Of a DNA stretch of 22,234 bases, positions 1 to 6,870 are shown one piece after another. The notes beneath the pieces are model-generated. The model saw nothing but the letters and a program-made list of their open reading frames with translations. It ran no database searches and was not told where the DNA came from. Location of the stretch: assembly GCA_024654065.1 (NCBI GenBank), contig JANLIQ010000009.1:1-22234 (forward strand). The letters are read 5' to 3'. Origin of the DNA: Candidatus Berkelbacteria bacterium. GTDB lineage: Bacteria; Patescibacteriota; UBA1384; 2-12-FULL-50-11. Position numbers and translations under genes: made by a program. Every line of letters begins with the position of its first letter. Position 1 is the first letter of the stretch.

Positions 1-225
1 GAGACCGATACACTCATCCAGCTTTGTCTCGAGAGCTACGAGACTGGCGTAATAGAAACCCAGTACTTGATGAGGCTCTTTAAGGATTAAGTCCTCGTAG
101 TAGACGACTACTTCTCGGCAAGTCTCACAGTACTTAACCTTGGAGCGGGAATGTCCGAGCTCTATGATCAGGGATAGCTTTTCAGGAGGGCATCCCCTCT
201 CACAGCAGAAACAAATCGACGACAT
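1..225 (-). CDS. Small cysteine-rich protein, probable zinc-binding, 3' end off the left edge
   Basis: Seventy-five codons are visible from an ATG at 225 down to the window edge without a stop, so the C-terminus is missing. A strong ribosome site, GGAGGA (233-238), lies 7 nt before the ATG, and a TTGACA/TATGCT promoter lies upstream, so this is a convincing gene. Cysteines fall at residues 5, 7, 8, 12, 33, 36 and 72. The CFCC...C cluster followed by a CETC knuckle (33-36) looks like a small zinc-ribbon-type site, which is inference. I do not recognise the family. No signal peptide or membrane segment is visible. Codon use differs from the ribosomal genes: seven of nine Glu codons are GAG and four of five Lys codons are AAG. 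The other minus-strand orphan, at 15776-16105, has a similar style. Confidence 0.75.
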   Translation of the reverse strand, partial: MSSICFCCERGCPPEKLSLIIELGHSRSKVKYCETCREVVVYYEDLILKEPHQVLGFYYASLVALETKLDECIGL

Positions 226-256
226 GTTGAGGTCCTCCGTGAACGCGACGTCTAAA

Positions 257-285
257 AGCATACAATTTGTCGGTCATGATGTCAA
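257..285 (-). promoter_or_regulatory. Promoter of the cysteine-rich gene
   Basis: On the minus strand a perfect -35 box TTGACA (280-285) is followed after 17 bp by TATGCT (257-262). Transcription would start near 250, giving a leader of about 25 nt that contains GGAGGA. It points away from the ribosomal operon, and its -35 box lies about 46 bp from the operon's -35 box. Confidence 0.65.
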
Positions 286-331
286 TTAGTTCGGTCCAGT
301 ACAACAAACACTTTTTGGCCTATCGCTCCCC

Positions 332-360
332 TTGACTCTAGAGTTAAAAATTGAGAAAAT
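332..360 (+). promoter_or_regulatory. Promoter of the rplC operon
   Basis: TTGACT (332-337), a 17-bp spacer, then GAAAAT (355-360), preceded by TG at 352-353 as in an extended -10 element. The predicted start near 367 leaves a leader of about 47 nt with no clear Shine-Dalgarno sequence before rplC. A short CCCA/TGGG pairing is possible in this leader. A weaker pair, TTAACT (380-385) and CATATT (402-407), would instead give a leaderless rplC transcript; I rank it second. The stretch 226-413 holds only these two divergent promoter regions. Confidence 0.6.
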
Positions 361-413
361 AGCTCTAATGTCTGCCCCATTAACTTGGGAAAATCAGTCA
401 ACATATTTAATCA

Positions 414-1016
414 ATGAAAGCTATTCTTGGCCACAAAGTGGGAATGACCCAGCTTTGGGACGACAAAGGTCGTTTAATTTCGGGTACGGTGATTTTGGCC
501 GAAGACAATGACATTCTAAGCAAGACTGACAGCCAGACTACAATTGGTGTTGCTACAACAGGAAAGACAAACAACGCTCAGCAAAAAATGGCTGAGCTTC
601 TTGGTTCTAAGAAGGGTATTTGGCTGAAGGTTTTGCCAGAAAAGCTCGAGGGTACGAAACTGACAGTCGAACAATTCGAAATTGGTGAAAAAGTTAGTGT
701 CACCGGAGTTACAAGAGGTAAAGGTTTCGCAGGCGGTGTTAAAAGACACGGTTTTGCTGGTTGGCCGGCTAGCCATGGCCATTCGCACCAACGACGTCCC
801 GGTTCAATCGGCGCTCAAAGACCACAACGTGTCGTTAAAGGGCAGAAAATGGCAGGACATATGGGCGTTGAGCAGTTTACGAGTCGCGGCAGCACGGTTT
901 TGTTTATTGATAACACAAATAAAACATTGGTTGTTTCCGGAGCGGTACCCGGTCCAAGAAAGGGCCGAGTTTTTGTTAAGAGCCAGGTAAATAACTCGAA
1001 AGTAAGCAATGGTTAA
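414..1016 (+). CDS. rplC: 50S ribosomal protein L3 (uL3)
   Basis: L3 is an early assembly protein of the large subunit whose long loop reaches toward the peptidyl-transferase centre. The 200-residue product begins with the typical MKAILG..VGMTQ. It contains the conserved loop from about residue 112 to 151, including RRPGSIG (127-133) and KMAGHMG (145-151). Length is close to the usual 205-210. It is the first gene of the block: no rpsJ (S10) precedes it, unlike the classical S10 operon, and a divergent unrelated gene lies upstream. The start has no obvious ribosome site. It overlaps rplD by 8 nt. Confidence 0.97.
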   Translation: MKAILGHKVGMTQLWDDKGRLISGTVILAEDNDILSKTDSQTTIGVATTGKTNNAQQKMAELLGSKKGIWLKVLPEKLEGTKLTVEQFEIGEKVSVTGVTRGKGFAGGVKRHGFAGWPASHGHSHQRRPGSIGAQRPQRVVKGQKMAGHMGVEQFTSRGSTVLFIDNTNKTLVVSGAVPGPRKGRVFVKSQVNNSKVSNG

Positions 1017-1614
1017 CAAGATTTTAATTAAGCAAGCAGTATTGGCGATGCAGGCCAATCAAAGACAGTCAACCTCCCACACTAAAACCCGTGGTGAAGT
1101 TTCCGGTGGCGGTAAAAAACCATGGAAACAAAAAGGTACAGGTAGGGCTCGAGTTGGTTCCTCTCGCTCACCAATTTGGGTTGGTGGTGGTGTTACCTTC
1201 GGGCCAAGCAACAAACAGAATTTCAAACAAGTCCTGCCTAAAAGAATGGCGAAAATTGCCAAAGAGCAACTCTGGCAGCTTTTCAAGATCGAAAACAGAG
1301 TCCTTAGTGTTCCTAAATTGCATTTAGCTGAGCCGAAAACGAAACTCGCGGTAAAAATGCTTTCTGAGGTAAATCCTAAGGGTAAGACCTTACTAGTAAC
1401 CAAGAGTATTGAGCCGGAACTCATTTTGGCAATATCTAACATTCCCAATACTGACGTCAAACCACTGGATCAAGTTTCTATCTTAGATCTAGCCTTCTAT
1501 AAAACTTTAGTGATGGAAAAGGATTGTTTTGACCAGATTTACGGAAAGTCTTCTCTCGCGAAAAAGAGCACTAAAGCTACCGCAAAAAAGGAAATTACTG
1601 AGGTAGTCTCATGA
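1009..1614 (+). CDS. rplD: 50S ribosomal protein L4 (uL4), short N-terminus
   Basis: L4 lines the polypeptide exit tunnel with a long loop. The family core is clear: TKTRGEVSGGGKKPW at 25-39, then QKGTGRAR (41-48) and SP.W.GGGV.FGP, the tunnel loop. The usual N-terminal strand before the first helix is absent. The protein starts about 25-30 residues later than E. coli L4, and the reading frame has a stop just upstream (1003-1005), so no longer form is possible. The C-terminus carries a Lys/Ala/Thr-rich tail. The start overlaps the end of rplC, and its own TGA overlaps the rplW ATG, suggesting translational coupling. Confidence 0.96.
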   Translation: MVNKILIKQAVLAMQANQRQSTSHTKTRGEVSGGGKKPWKQKGTGRARVGSSRSPIWVGGGVTFGPSNKQNFKQVLPKRMAKIAKEQLWQLFKIENRVLSVPKLHLAEPKTKLAVKMLSEVNPKGKTLLVTKSIEPELILAISNIPNTDVKPLDQVSILDLAFYKTLVMEKDCFDQIYGKSSLAKKSTKATAKKEITEVVS

Positions 1615-1934
1615 GTTTAATTATCTCCCCCATTTTAACCGAGAAGGCGGCACTTGGTATGGATAGAGGCCTTTACGTCATGACTGTTGACAGAGGCGCT
1701 ACCAAAAACTCCATTACAACGGAGATGAAAAAACTGTTTGATCTTGACGTTCTTTCGGTGAGAATAGTTAACCTGCCCGCTAAACGAGTTAAGTTTAAAC
1801 GTTTGCCAGGAGTTCAGACGGCGCGTCGTAAAGCTTATGTGCAGTTAAGGCAGGGTCAGAAACTGCCTGGCTTTGAGCTGCCGAAGCAAAAGGAAGATAA
1901 GAGCTCAAAAGAGCCGGCTAAGGAGAATGAGTAA
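1611..1934 (+). CDS. rplW: 50S ribosomal protein L23 (uL23)
   Basis: L23 sits at the tunnel exit and docks trigger factor and SRP. The 107-residue product opens with the family signature ILTEKA. It has the later pattern in which a basic loop (residues about 57-72, RVKFKRLPG) leads into RRKAYVQLRQGQKLPGFE. After residue 90 comes a charged Lys/Glu tail of about 15 residues beyond the normal end. The start lies in an ATGA overlap with rplD, with GAGG (1600-1603) 7 nt upstream. The stop overlaps the next ATG by one base. Confidence 0.96.
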   Translation: MSLIISPILTEKAALGMDRGLYVMTVDRGATKNSITTEMKKLFDLDVLSVRIVNLPAKRVKFKRLPGVQTARRKAYVQLRQGQKLPGFELPKQKEDKSSKEPAKENE

Positions 1935-2761
1935 TGCCACGATTAATTAAACCAACAACGCCAGCTCAGCGCAAAAAAAGCTTCGGTGATTTTGAAACGC
2001 TAACAAAAAAACGTCCTGAACGTTCGCTTACTGTCGCACTGCAATCACATGCTGGACGAGACAAGCATGGGCGCATTTCAATCTGGCATCGTGGGGGCGG
2101 GGCCAAACGCCTTTATCGCTTGATAGACTTTAAGTTCCTGCCCTTTGAAGGGGCGGCTAGAGTAGAGGCATTAGAATACGACCCAAACCGTTCATCTTTC
2201 ATTGCGCTACTTGAAATGCCGGATAAAACGAAGAAGTATATTTTAGCTGCTGACAAGATGAAGGTTGGTCAGAGCGTAACTTCCGGTGAATCCAAAAGAA
2301 TAACTCTCGGATCAAGGGCTAAGTTGGCCGACATTGGAGTTGGTGTTGATATTCACAATATCGAGCTTCAACCAGGCCACGGCGGACAAGTTGTTCGTTC
2401 TGCTGGAGGATCGGCAACAGTCACTGCTAAAGAAGGTAAATACGCCTACATTAAGATGCCTTCTTCAGAAATCCGTAAAATCTTGCTAGAATGTTACGCA
2501 TCGGTTGGTAATGTTTCTAATACCACCCACAATCGCATTCGAATCGCCAAAGCTGGCCGAACTCGACACATGGGTATCCGTCCAACAGTTCGCGGTAAAG
2601 CCATGAACCCTGTTTCTCACCCACACGGGGGCGGAGAAGGTGTTAACCCGATCGGATTAAAGCATCCAAAAACACCTTGGGGTAAGCCAGCGTTAGGATA
2701 CAGAACACGCCGAAATAAAAGAACCACCAAGTTCATCTTGCAACGGAGAACAAAGAGATAA
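1934..2761 (+). CDS. rplB: 50S ribosomal protein L2 (uL2)
   Basis: L2 is a primary 23S rRNA-binding protein needed for subunit joining and peptidyl-transferase activity. At 275 residues it has the usual length. It shows the RNA-binding OB-fold region (GRDKHGRISIWHRGGGAKR near 40-58), an SH3-like barrel, and the C-terminal signature HPHGGGEG (230-237) followed by TPWGKPALG. These include the conserved His region near the peptidyl-transferase centre. AAGGAGA lies just upstream of the ATG, inside the rplW tail. Nothing unusual was seen. Confidence 0.98.
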   Translation: MPRLIKPTTPAQRKKSFGDFETLTKKRPERSLTVALQSHAGRDKHGRISIWHRGGGAKRLYRLIDFKFLPFEGAARVEALEYDPNRSSFIALLEMPDKTKKYILAADKMKVGQSVTSGESKRITLGSRAKLADIGVGVDIHNIELQPGHGGQVVRSAGGSATVTAKEGKYAYIKMPSSEIRKILLECYASVGNVSNTTHNRIRIAKAGRTRHMGIRPTVRGKAMNPVSHPHGGGEGVNPIGLKHPKTPWGKPALGYRTRRNKRTTKFILQRRTKR

Positions 2762-2764
2762 CAA

Positions 2765-3076
2765 ATGTCACGATCAATTAAAAAAGGTCCTTATATAGAC
2801 CTGAAGTTAATGGAGAAAGTTAAAAAAATGGCCGATGCCGGGACTAAGTCTGTGATCAAAACTTGGTCGCGACATTCAACAATCTTCCCAGAAATGGTAG
2901 GCTTCACTTTCGCCGTTCATAACGGACGCAAACATATAAACGTAGTAGTTTTTGAAGAGATGGTTGGACATAAACTTGGTGAATTCTCTCCAACTCGAAC
3001 TTTCAAAGGTCACGGCGGTAAGATGGCCAAGGAACAGGCTGCCGATAAGTCTAAAACGGTAACTAAGGCACAGTAA
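2765..3076 (+). CDS. rpsS: 30S ribosomal protein S19 (uS19)
   Basis: S19 binds the head of the small subunit with S13 and contacts the A-site tRNA region. The 103-residue product begins MSRSIKKGPY, the classic start. It contains KTWSRHSTIFPEMVGFT, the HNGRKH element and GHKLGEFSPTRTF.GH, all diagnostic. The C-terminus has about ten more residues than the short forms, rich in Lys and Thr. The gap from rplB is 3 nt. The stop overlaps the rplV start by one base. Confidence 0.97.
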   Translation: MSRSIKKGPYIDLKLMEKVKKMADAGTKSVIKTWSRHSTIFPEMVGFTFAVHNGRKHINVVVFEEMVGHKLGEFSPTRTFKGHGGKMAKEQAADKSKTVTKAQ

Positions 3077-3486
3077 TGATAAAAGTTCGATTAAATTACG
3101 TTCGTCATTCTGCTCGCAAGCTTCGACCCGTTTTGTCGGTTTTTGTTGGCCAAGCATTAGAGTCCGCCATTGATAAGACATCAATCATGGCCCAGGATTC
3201 AGCCCAGATGCTTCATAAAACCCTTAAGATGGCTCGTGCCGCAGCCCAAGAAAAAGAGTTCTCTGCTAACGATATGATTGTGTCCCAAGCTTATGCCACA
3301 GAAGGCCCGCGTATAAAGCGTAGTCGTGCCAACGCTCGAGGCCGAACCAATCGCTACATAAAGCACTTGGCGCACATAACGGTAATGTTAGTAGAACGAA
3401 AAGACAAAGAATCTACATCTAGTACACCAGTTATCAGCAAGGGTAAGGTAGAGACTAAAGTCAGAAGTAAAAAGGATAAAAACTAA
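3076..3486 (+). CDS. rplV: 50S ribosomal protein L22 (uL22)
   Basis: L22 spans the large subunit and forms part of the exit-tunnel constriction. The L22 fold is evident: an N-terminal RLNYVRHSARKLRPV segment, the helical middle, then the beta-hairpin loop around EGPRIKRSRANARGR (residues about 76-90) that reaches the tunnel, and the following HIT.ML strand. A Lys/Ser/Thr-rich tail of about 20 residues extends the usual 110-115 residue protein to 136. It overlaps rpsS and rpsC by one base on each side. Confidence 0.96.
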   Translation: MIKVRLNYVRHSARKLRPVLSVFVGQALESAIDKTSIMAQDSAQMLHKTLKMARAAAQEKEFSANDMIVSQAYATEGPRIKRSRANARGRTNRYIKHLAHITVMLVERKDKESTSSTPVISKGKVETKVRSKKDKN

Positions 3487-4139
3487 TGGGTCATAAAATA
3501 AATCCTCACAGCAACAGAATGTCCATTACTTCGGCTTGGCAGAGTCGTTGGTTTGGTGGTAATAAGTTTAAAGAATACCTAGTATCTGATATTAAGATTC
3601 GTGACTATATTCAAAAGAAATTGAACAATGCGGGCGTCAAGTCTGTGACGATCATTCGTTCACGAGACAAACTTGCAATTGAAGTTATAACAAGTAAGCC
3701 GGGGTTGGTTATTGGGCGTGGAGGCCAGGGGATTACCGACTTGAAGGCCCAAGTCCAGAAGCTATTTTATCCAGCTGGGATACCTGCAATACGGATAGAT
3801 ATCGTTGAAGATCGAAACCCTGAGCTTTCAGCGGAACTAGTGGCTCAGAATATAGGTAATCAAATCGAGCGTAGAATTCCTTATCGTAGAGCTTGCAAAC
3901 AGGCTCTTGAGAAAACTATGGCTAAGAATGCAAAAGGAATCAAAATTATCGTTTCAGGCCGTTTAAATGGAGCTGAAATTGCTCGAACAGAGAAGTTTCA
4001 AACCGGCTCTATTCCGCTTTCCCGTTTTAATATCAACATCGATCACGCTGTTTATCATGCTAAGACAACCTACGGCGTAACTGGCGTAAAAGTTTGGGTG
4101 AATCTGGGCCCTCATCAAATAATTGAGGAGGAGAAGTAA
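3486..4139 (+). CDS. rpsC: 30S ribosomal protein S3 (uS3)
   Basis: S3 forms the mRNA entry channel with S4 and S5. The 217-residue protein starts MGHKINP. It carries a type II KH domain with the GRGG loop (PGLVIGRGGQGI, residues 72-83). The C-terminal S3 domain follows, including RRIPYRRACKQA and the SGRLNGAEIARTE signature. Length is normal for bacteria. AAGGAT precedes the start. Its end supplies the strong ribosome site for rplP. Confidence 0.97.
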   Translation: MGHKINPHSNRMSITSAWQSRWFGGNKFKEYLVSDIKIRDYIQKKLNNAGVKSVTIIRSRDKLAIEVITSKPGLVIGRGGQGITDLKAQVQKLFYPAGIPAIRIDIVEDRNPELSAELVAQNIGNQIERRIPYRRACKQALEKTMAKNAKGIKIIVSGRLNGAEIARTEKFQTGSIPLSRFNINIDHAVYHAKTTYGVTGVKVWVNLGPHQIIEEEK

Positions 4140-4140
4140 G

Positions 4141-4554
4141 ATGCTGCTTCCAAAGAAACTCAAACATCGAAAAGTTTTTAAAGGAACTTACGCTGGTCCA
4201 GCTACTAGAGGAACCGAACTTGAGTTTGGAGATTTCGGTCTAAAAACAATTGAACGTGGTTGGTTAAGCTCAAGACAGATAGAGTCCGCTCGCCGAGCAA
4301 TGACTCGCTACATCAAACGTGGCGGTAAGATCTGGATACGAATCTTTCCTCATAAACCTGTCACTGCCAAACCCGCAGAGGTTGGCATGGGTGGTGGCAA
4401 GGGAGGCTTGGATCATTTTGTTGCTGTCGTTAAACCCGGAACAATTCTATTTGAGATGTCGGGGGTAGAGGAGTCTATTGCTGATGAAGCAATGAGATTA
4501 GCGGCCCATAAGCTACCTTTAAAGACTAAGTTCATTAAGAATCTCAAAATATAA
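4141..4554 (+). CDS. rplP: 50S ribosomal protein L16 (uL16)
   Basis: L16 organises helices around the A-site tRNA. I place the start at 4141 (MLLPKKLKHRK), preceded by a strong GAGGAGG, rather than at the in-frame ATG at 4123 inside rpsC. The family core is clear: R..F.G...G.A.RG, the RRAMTRYIKRGGKIWIRIFP segment, and a GGGKG loop at 84-88. The position matching the conserved Arg of RMGxGKG (Arg81 in E. coli, the site of oxygenase hydroxylation) is Gly82 here. Length of 137 is normal. It is followed directly by rpmC in a one-base overlap. Confidence 0.96.
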   Translation: MLLPKKLKHRKVFKGTYAGPATRGTELEFGDFGLKTIERGWLSSRQIESARRAMTRYIKRGGKIWIRIFPHKPVTAKPAEVGMGGGKGGLDHFVAVVKPGTILFEMSGVEESIADEAMRLAAHKLPLKTKFIKNLKI

Positions 4555-4766
4555 TGAAGAAGACAGAAACCTTAGATAAGGCACGCCGATCGACTATCAA
4601 CGAGATCTCTGCTAAAATAACCGAGAACCGAAAACAACTCTTTACCCTAAATCAAGAGATGATTTTAGGTAAACTGAAGAACGTTTCTCAGATCGGTCAG
4701 ATTAAACGAGAAATTGCTCGACTTTCAACGGTTTTAGACGAAAAAGTAAGCGAAACAGTAAGGTAG
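4554..4766 (+). CDS. rpmC: 50S ribosomal protein L29 (uL29)
   Basis: L29 sits beside L23 at the tunnel exit. The 70-residue product is a helical hairpin: a first helix with the usual ENRKQLFTLNQEM pattern, where the leucine/arginine-rich region precedes the turn, then the GQIKREIARLSTVL second helix that resembles the family signature (K..IARI.T.L). No ribosome site is evident, so translation probably follows rplP through the one-base overlap. The position between rplP and rpsQ is canonical and supports the call. Confidence 0.92.
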   Translation: MKKTETLDKARRSTINEISAKITENRKQLFTLNQEMILGKLKNVSQIGQIKREIARLSTVLDEKVSETVR

Positions 4767-4771
4767 GAATA

Positions 4772-5071
4772 ATGCAAAAGTATTTAACTGGAGTTGTGGT
4801 GACAAATACGGCCAAGGACACGGCCGTTGTTGAGGTGGTCACGTGGAAAACGCACCGTATCTTTAAGAAGCGCTACAAGAGAACGGGTCGTTATTTAGTT
4901 CATAACCCAGGTAATCTCATAGAAGTCGGTGCTAAGGTAGAAATTATCCCAACCAGACCTATCTCAAAAAGAAAGTTTTGGCGGATCCAACCACTCAGCG
5001 AGAAGATTGCAACCAAAAAAGTATCTACGAGAAAACCAACAAAATTGGCTACCAAAAAGGGGAGTAAGTAG
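4772..5071 (+). CDS. rpsQ: 30S ribosomal protein S17 (uS17), basic C-terminal tail
   Basis: S17 is a primary 16S rRNA-binding OB-fold protein. Residues 1-80 fit the family: LTGVVVTNTAKDTAVVEV, then THRIFKKRYKRTGRYLVHNP, then the RPISKRKFWRI strand. The remaining 20 residues are a Lys/Thr/Ser-rich extension not found in E. coli S17. AGGTAGGA lies just before the ATG. The stop is directly followed by the rplN ATG. Confidence 0.95.
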   Translation: MQKYLTGVVVTNTAKDTAVVEVVTWKTHRIFKKRYKRTGRYLVHNPGNLIEVGAKVEIIPTRPISKRKFWRIQPLSEKIATKKVSTRKPTKLATKKGSK

Positions 5072-5440
5072 ATGCTTCAACATCGATCGTACATGAAAGT
5101 TGCCGATAACTCTGGTGCCCGCGTGATCGGTTTGATTAAAGTTGTAAAACAGGGCAAGTTTGCAGCTGCTCAAATTGGTGATGTTGTAGTTGCCTCGGTC
5201 AAACTTGCAACACCGTTAGGTACGGTTAAGGCCCACGAAGTCATAAGAGCTGTTATTGTTCGTCAGACAAAACCAATCCGACGCAACGACGGCTCAAGTA
5301 TTCGTTTTGACGATAACGCCGCTGTGGTCATTAATGACGACGGTACCCCACGGGGAACTCGTATTTTTGGTCCAGTTGCACGTGAGCTACGCGACCGTGG
5401 TTTTATGAAAATTATTTCTTTAGCGAAAGAAGTTCTATGA
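5072..5440 (+). CDS. rplN: 50S ribosomal protein L14 (uL14)
   Basis: L14 lies at the subunit interface and contacts helix 14 of 16S rRNA. It also receives silencing factor RsfS. The 122-residue length is exactly typical. MLQ.RSYMKVADNSGAR at the start, the VRQTKPIRRNDGSSIRFDDNA segment and the C-terminal GTRIFGPVARELRDRGFMKI are all diagnostic. GGGGAG stands upstream of the start. The stop TGA overlaps the rplX ATG (ATGA), which also shows that UGA terminates in this genome. Confidence 0.98.
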   Translation: MLQHRSYMKVADNSGARVIGLIKVVKQGKFAAAQIGDVVVASVKLATPLGTVKAHEVIRAVIVRQTKPIRRNDGSSIRFDDNAAVVINDDGTPRGTRIFGPVARELRDRGFMKIISLAKEVL

Positions 5441-5766
5441 AGATAAGAAAAGGTGACAAAGTTTTGATTATTGCAGGTAAAAACCGTAACCAAGTTGGGA
5501 CGGTTGAGTTAGTTTTGACTAAAAAGAACAAAGCTATTGTTTCTGGTTTGAACATGGTCAAGAAGCACCTGAAACGTTCTGCTAAGAACCCTCAGGGTGG
5601 GATTATCGATCAAGCGATGCCGTTAGCAATTTCAAACTTAATGATCATTGATCCATCAAATGACAAGCCCAGCAGAGTTGGATATGAAGTTAAAGGTGCA
5701 AAAAAGATCCGTGTTACTAAGTTAAGTAATCGCGACCTTTCTGCAAAACAGGAGCAACATGTCTAA
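5437..5766 (+). CDS. rplX: 50S ribosomal protein L24 (uL24)
   Basis: L24 starts large-subunit assembly. The 109-residue product has the KOW motif at the start (KIRKGDKVLIIAGKNRNQVGTV) followed by the VSGLNMVKKHLK segment and QGGIIDQAMPLAISNLMIIDP, all typical. The start is coupled to rplN by ATGA. The end overlaps rplE by 8 nt, and the rplE ribosome site AGGAG lies within this gene. Confidence 0.96.
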   Translation: MKIRKGDKVLIIAGKNRNQVGTVELVLTKKNKAIVSGLNMVKKHLKRSAKNPQGGIIDQAMPLAISNLMIIDPSNDKPSRVGYEVKGAKKIRVTKLSNRDLSAKQEQHV

Positions 5767-6304
5767 GATAGACGTCAAAGAAAAAAGCACAAAGATTCGC
5801 GTTACTCTTTCTGAGTTACTAGGAATCAAAAATGTTAATGCCTTACCTAAACTTAAGAGTGTTAATTTGAATGTTGGATTAGGACAGAATAAGGGCAATA
5901 AAGATATGGTCACCTATATTGTTGGTGCGTTAGGTAAAATCACTGGCCAGAAACCGGTTATTACTCGTGCCAAGAAGGCTATCGCTGGATTTAAGATTCG
6001 CTCTGGAGATGAAGTTGGCGTTCGAGTTACTCTTAGAGGCAATAAAATGTATGACTTTATCGATCGGTTGATTAACGTCTCGTTACCACGTATTCGAGAC
6101 TTTAAAGGTATCAATCCAAAATCTTTTGATCAAAGCGGTAATCTAACGATTGGATTCAAAGATCAAGTTGCTTTCGTTGAGCTGGGTCATGATGGGTTAG
6201 ATAAGCCATTCGGAGTTGAAGTAACATTCACAATATCTAATTCAAATCCAAGCTCGTCAGCACAATTTCTTAAAGAGCTTGGTTTTCCCATGAAAGTCAG
6301 CTAA
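5759..6304 (+). CDS. rplE: 50S ribosomal protein L5 (uL5)
   Basis: L5 binds 5S rRNA in the central protuberance and contacts P-site tRNA. The 181-residue product carries the family pattern: P.L..V.LNVG.G, GQKPV.TRAKKAIAGFKIR.GDEVG, VTLRG..MYDF.DRL, LPRIRDFKGI, and a G..DLG.-like HDGLDKPFGVEVTF near the end. The N-terminus is slightly shorter than E. coli L5, whose leading helix begins earlier. The start sits in the end of rplX, with AGGAG 5 nt upstream. Confidence 0.96.
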   Translation: MSKIDVKEKSTKIRVTLSELLGIKNVNALPKLKSVNLNVGLGQNKGNKDMVTYIVGALGKITGQKPVITRAKKAIAGFKIRSGDEVGVRVTLRGNKMYDFIDRLINVSLPRIRDFKGINPKSFDQSGNLTIGFKDQVAFVELGHDGLDKPFGVEVTFTISNSNPSSSAQFLKELGFPMKVS

Positions 6305-6319
6305 GATTAACAGGTTAAT

Positions 6320-6499
6320 ATGGCAAGTAAACGTTTTATGATAGGCAAAGTAGAGAAATACAAAGTCCGAGAAGTTAATCGGTGCGCTTTGTGTGGTCGT
6401 AATCGCAGCTACTTGCGAAAATTTGGTATCTGTCGGATCTGTTTTCGTGAAAGAGCCTCAATAGGACAGATCCCAGGAGTCAGAAAGGCGAGCTGGTAA
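6320..6499 (+). CDS. rpsZ: 30S ribosomal protein S14, zinc-binding type (uS14)
   Basis: Fifty-nine residues starting at ATG 6320, read directly from the sequence. S14 assembles late in the head of the 30S subunit. Four cysteines form two CxxC knuckles (CALC at 22-25, CRIC at 38-41), the zinc-ribbon form of S14. The C-terminus has the diagnostic CFRE followed by GQIPGVRKASW. It lies between rplE and rpsH as in the classical spc operon. AGG upstream is a modest ribosome site. The stop overlaps the rpsH ATG. Confidence 0.96.
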   Translation: MASKRFMIGKVEKYKVREVNRCALCGRNRSYLRKFGICRICFRERASIGQIPGVRKASW

Positions 6500-6870
6500 T
6501 GTATAACGATACGATCTCCGACTTTTTGACCCGTCTTCGTAACGCCAGCATGGCAGGAAAGTTAGAAGTACCTGTTCGACCAAGCAAAACGGTTTTAGAC
6601 ATTGCGGGTATCCTAAAAAACGAAGGATTCATTGCCTCAATAAAAACTGATGACAATAAATTAACGGTGAGTTTAGACAAAGACTGGCCGATGACTCATA
6701 TAAAACGTCTAAGTAAGCCAGGAGTTCGCCTTTATGTTAAATCTGACAAGATTCCACGTCCCCGTGGCGGTACTGGTATTGTTATCCTTTCAACTCCTAA
6801 AGGTCACTTAACGGGAAGTCAGGCACGCAAACAGAAAGTTGGCGGCGAATTAGTTTGTGAGGTTTGGTAA
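6499..6870 (+). CDS. rpsH: 30S ribosomal protein S8 (uS8)
   Basis: S8 binds helix 21 of 16S rRNA and in many bacteria represses its own operon. The 123-residue protein shows the N-terminal DTISDFLTRLRNAS pattern, the central IKRLSKPGVRLY element, and the C-terminal STPKGHLTGSQARKQKVGGELVCEVW, close to the family signature STSKG...D..AR....GGE.L..V. Whether an S8 autoregulatory RNA site exists nearby cannot be decided by reading alone. It overlaps rpsZ and rplF by one base each. Confidence 0.97.
   Translation: MYNDTISDFLTRLRNASMAGKLEVPVRPSKTVLDIAGILKNEGFIASIKTDDNKLTVSLDKDWPMTHIKRLSKPGVRLYVKSDKIPRPRGGTGIVILSTPKGHLTGSQARKQKVGGELVCEVW

Noticed and set aside
1059..1460. 133-codon open frame on the minus strand inside rplD
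   Set aside because: It lies wholly within a well-conserved L4 gene, has no ribosome site, and shows no recognisable motif; it is an antisense shadow.
6864..6869. TTG at 6864 as the rplF start
   Set aside because: ATG 6870 matches the family N-terminus and has better spacing to GAGG.
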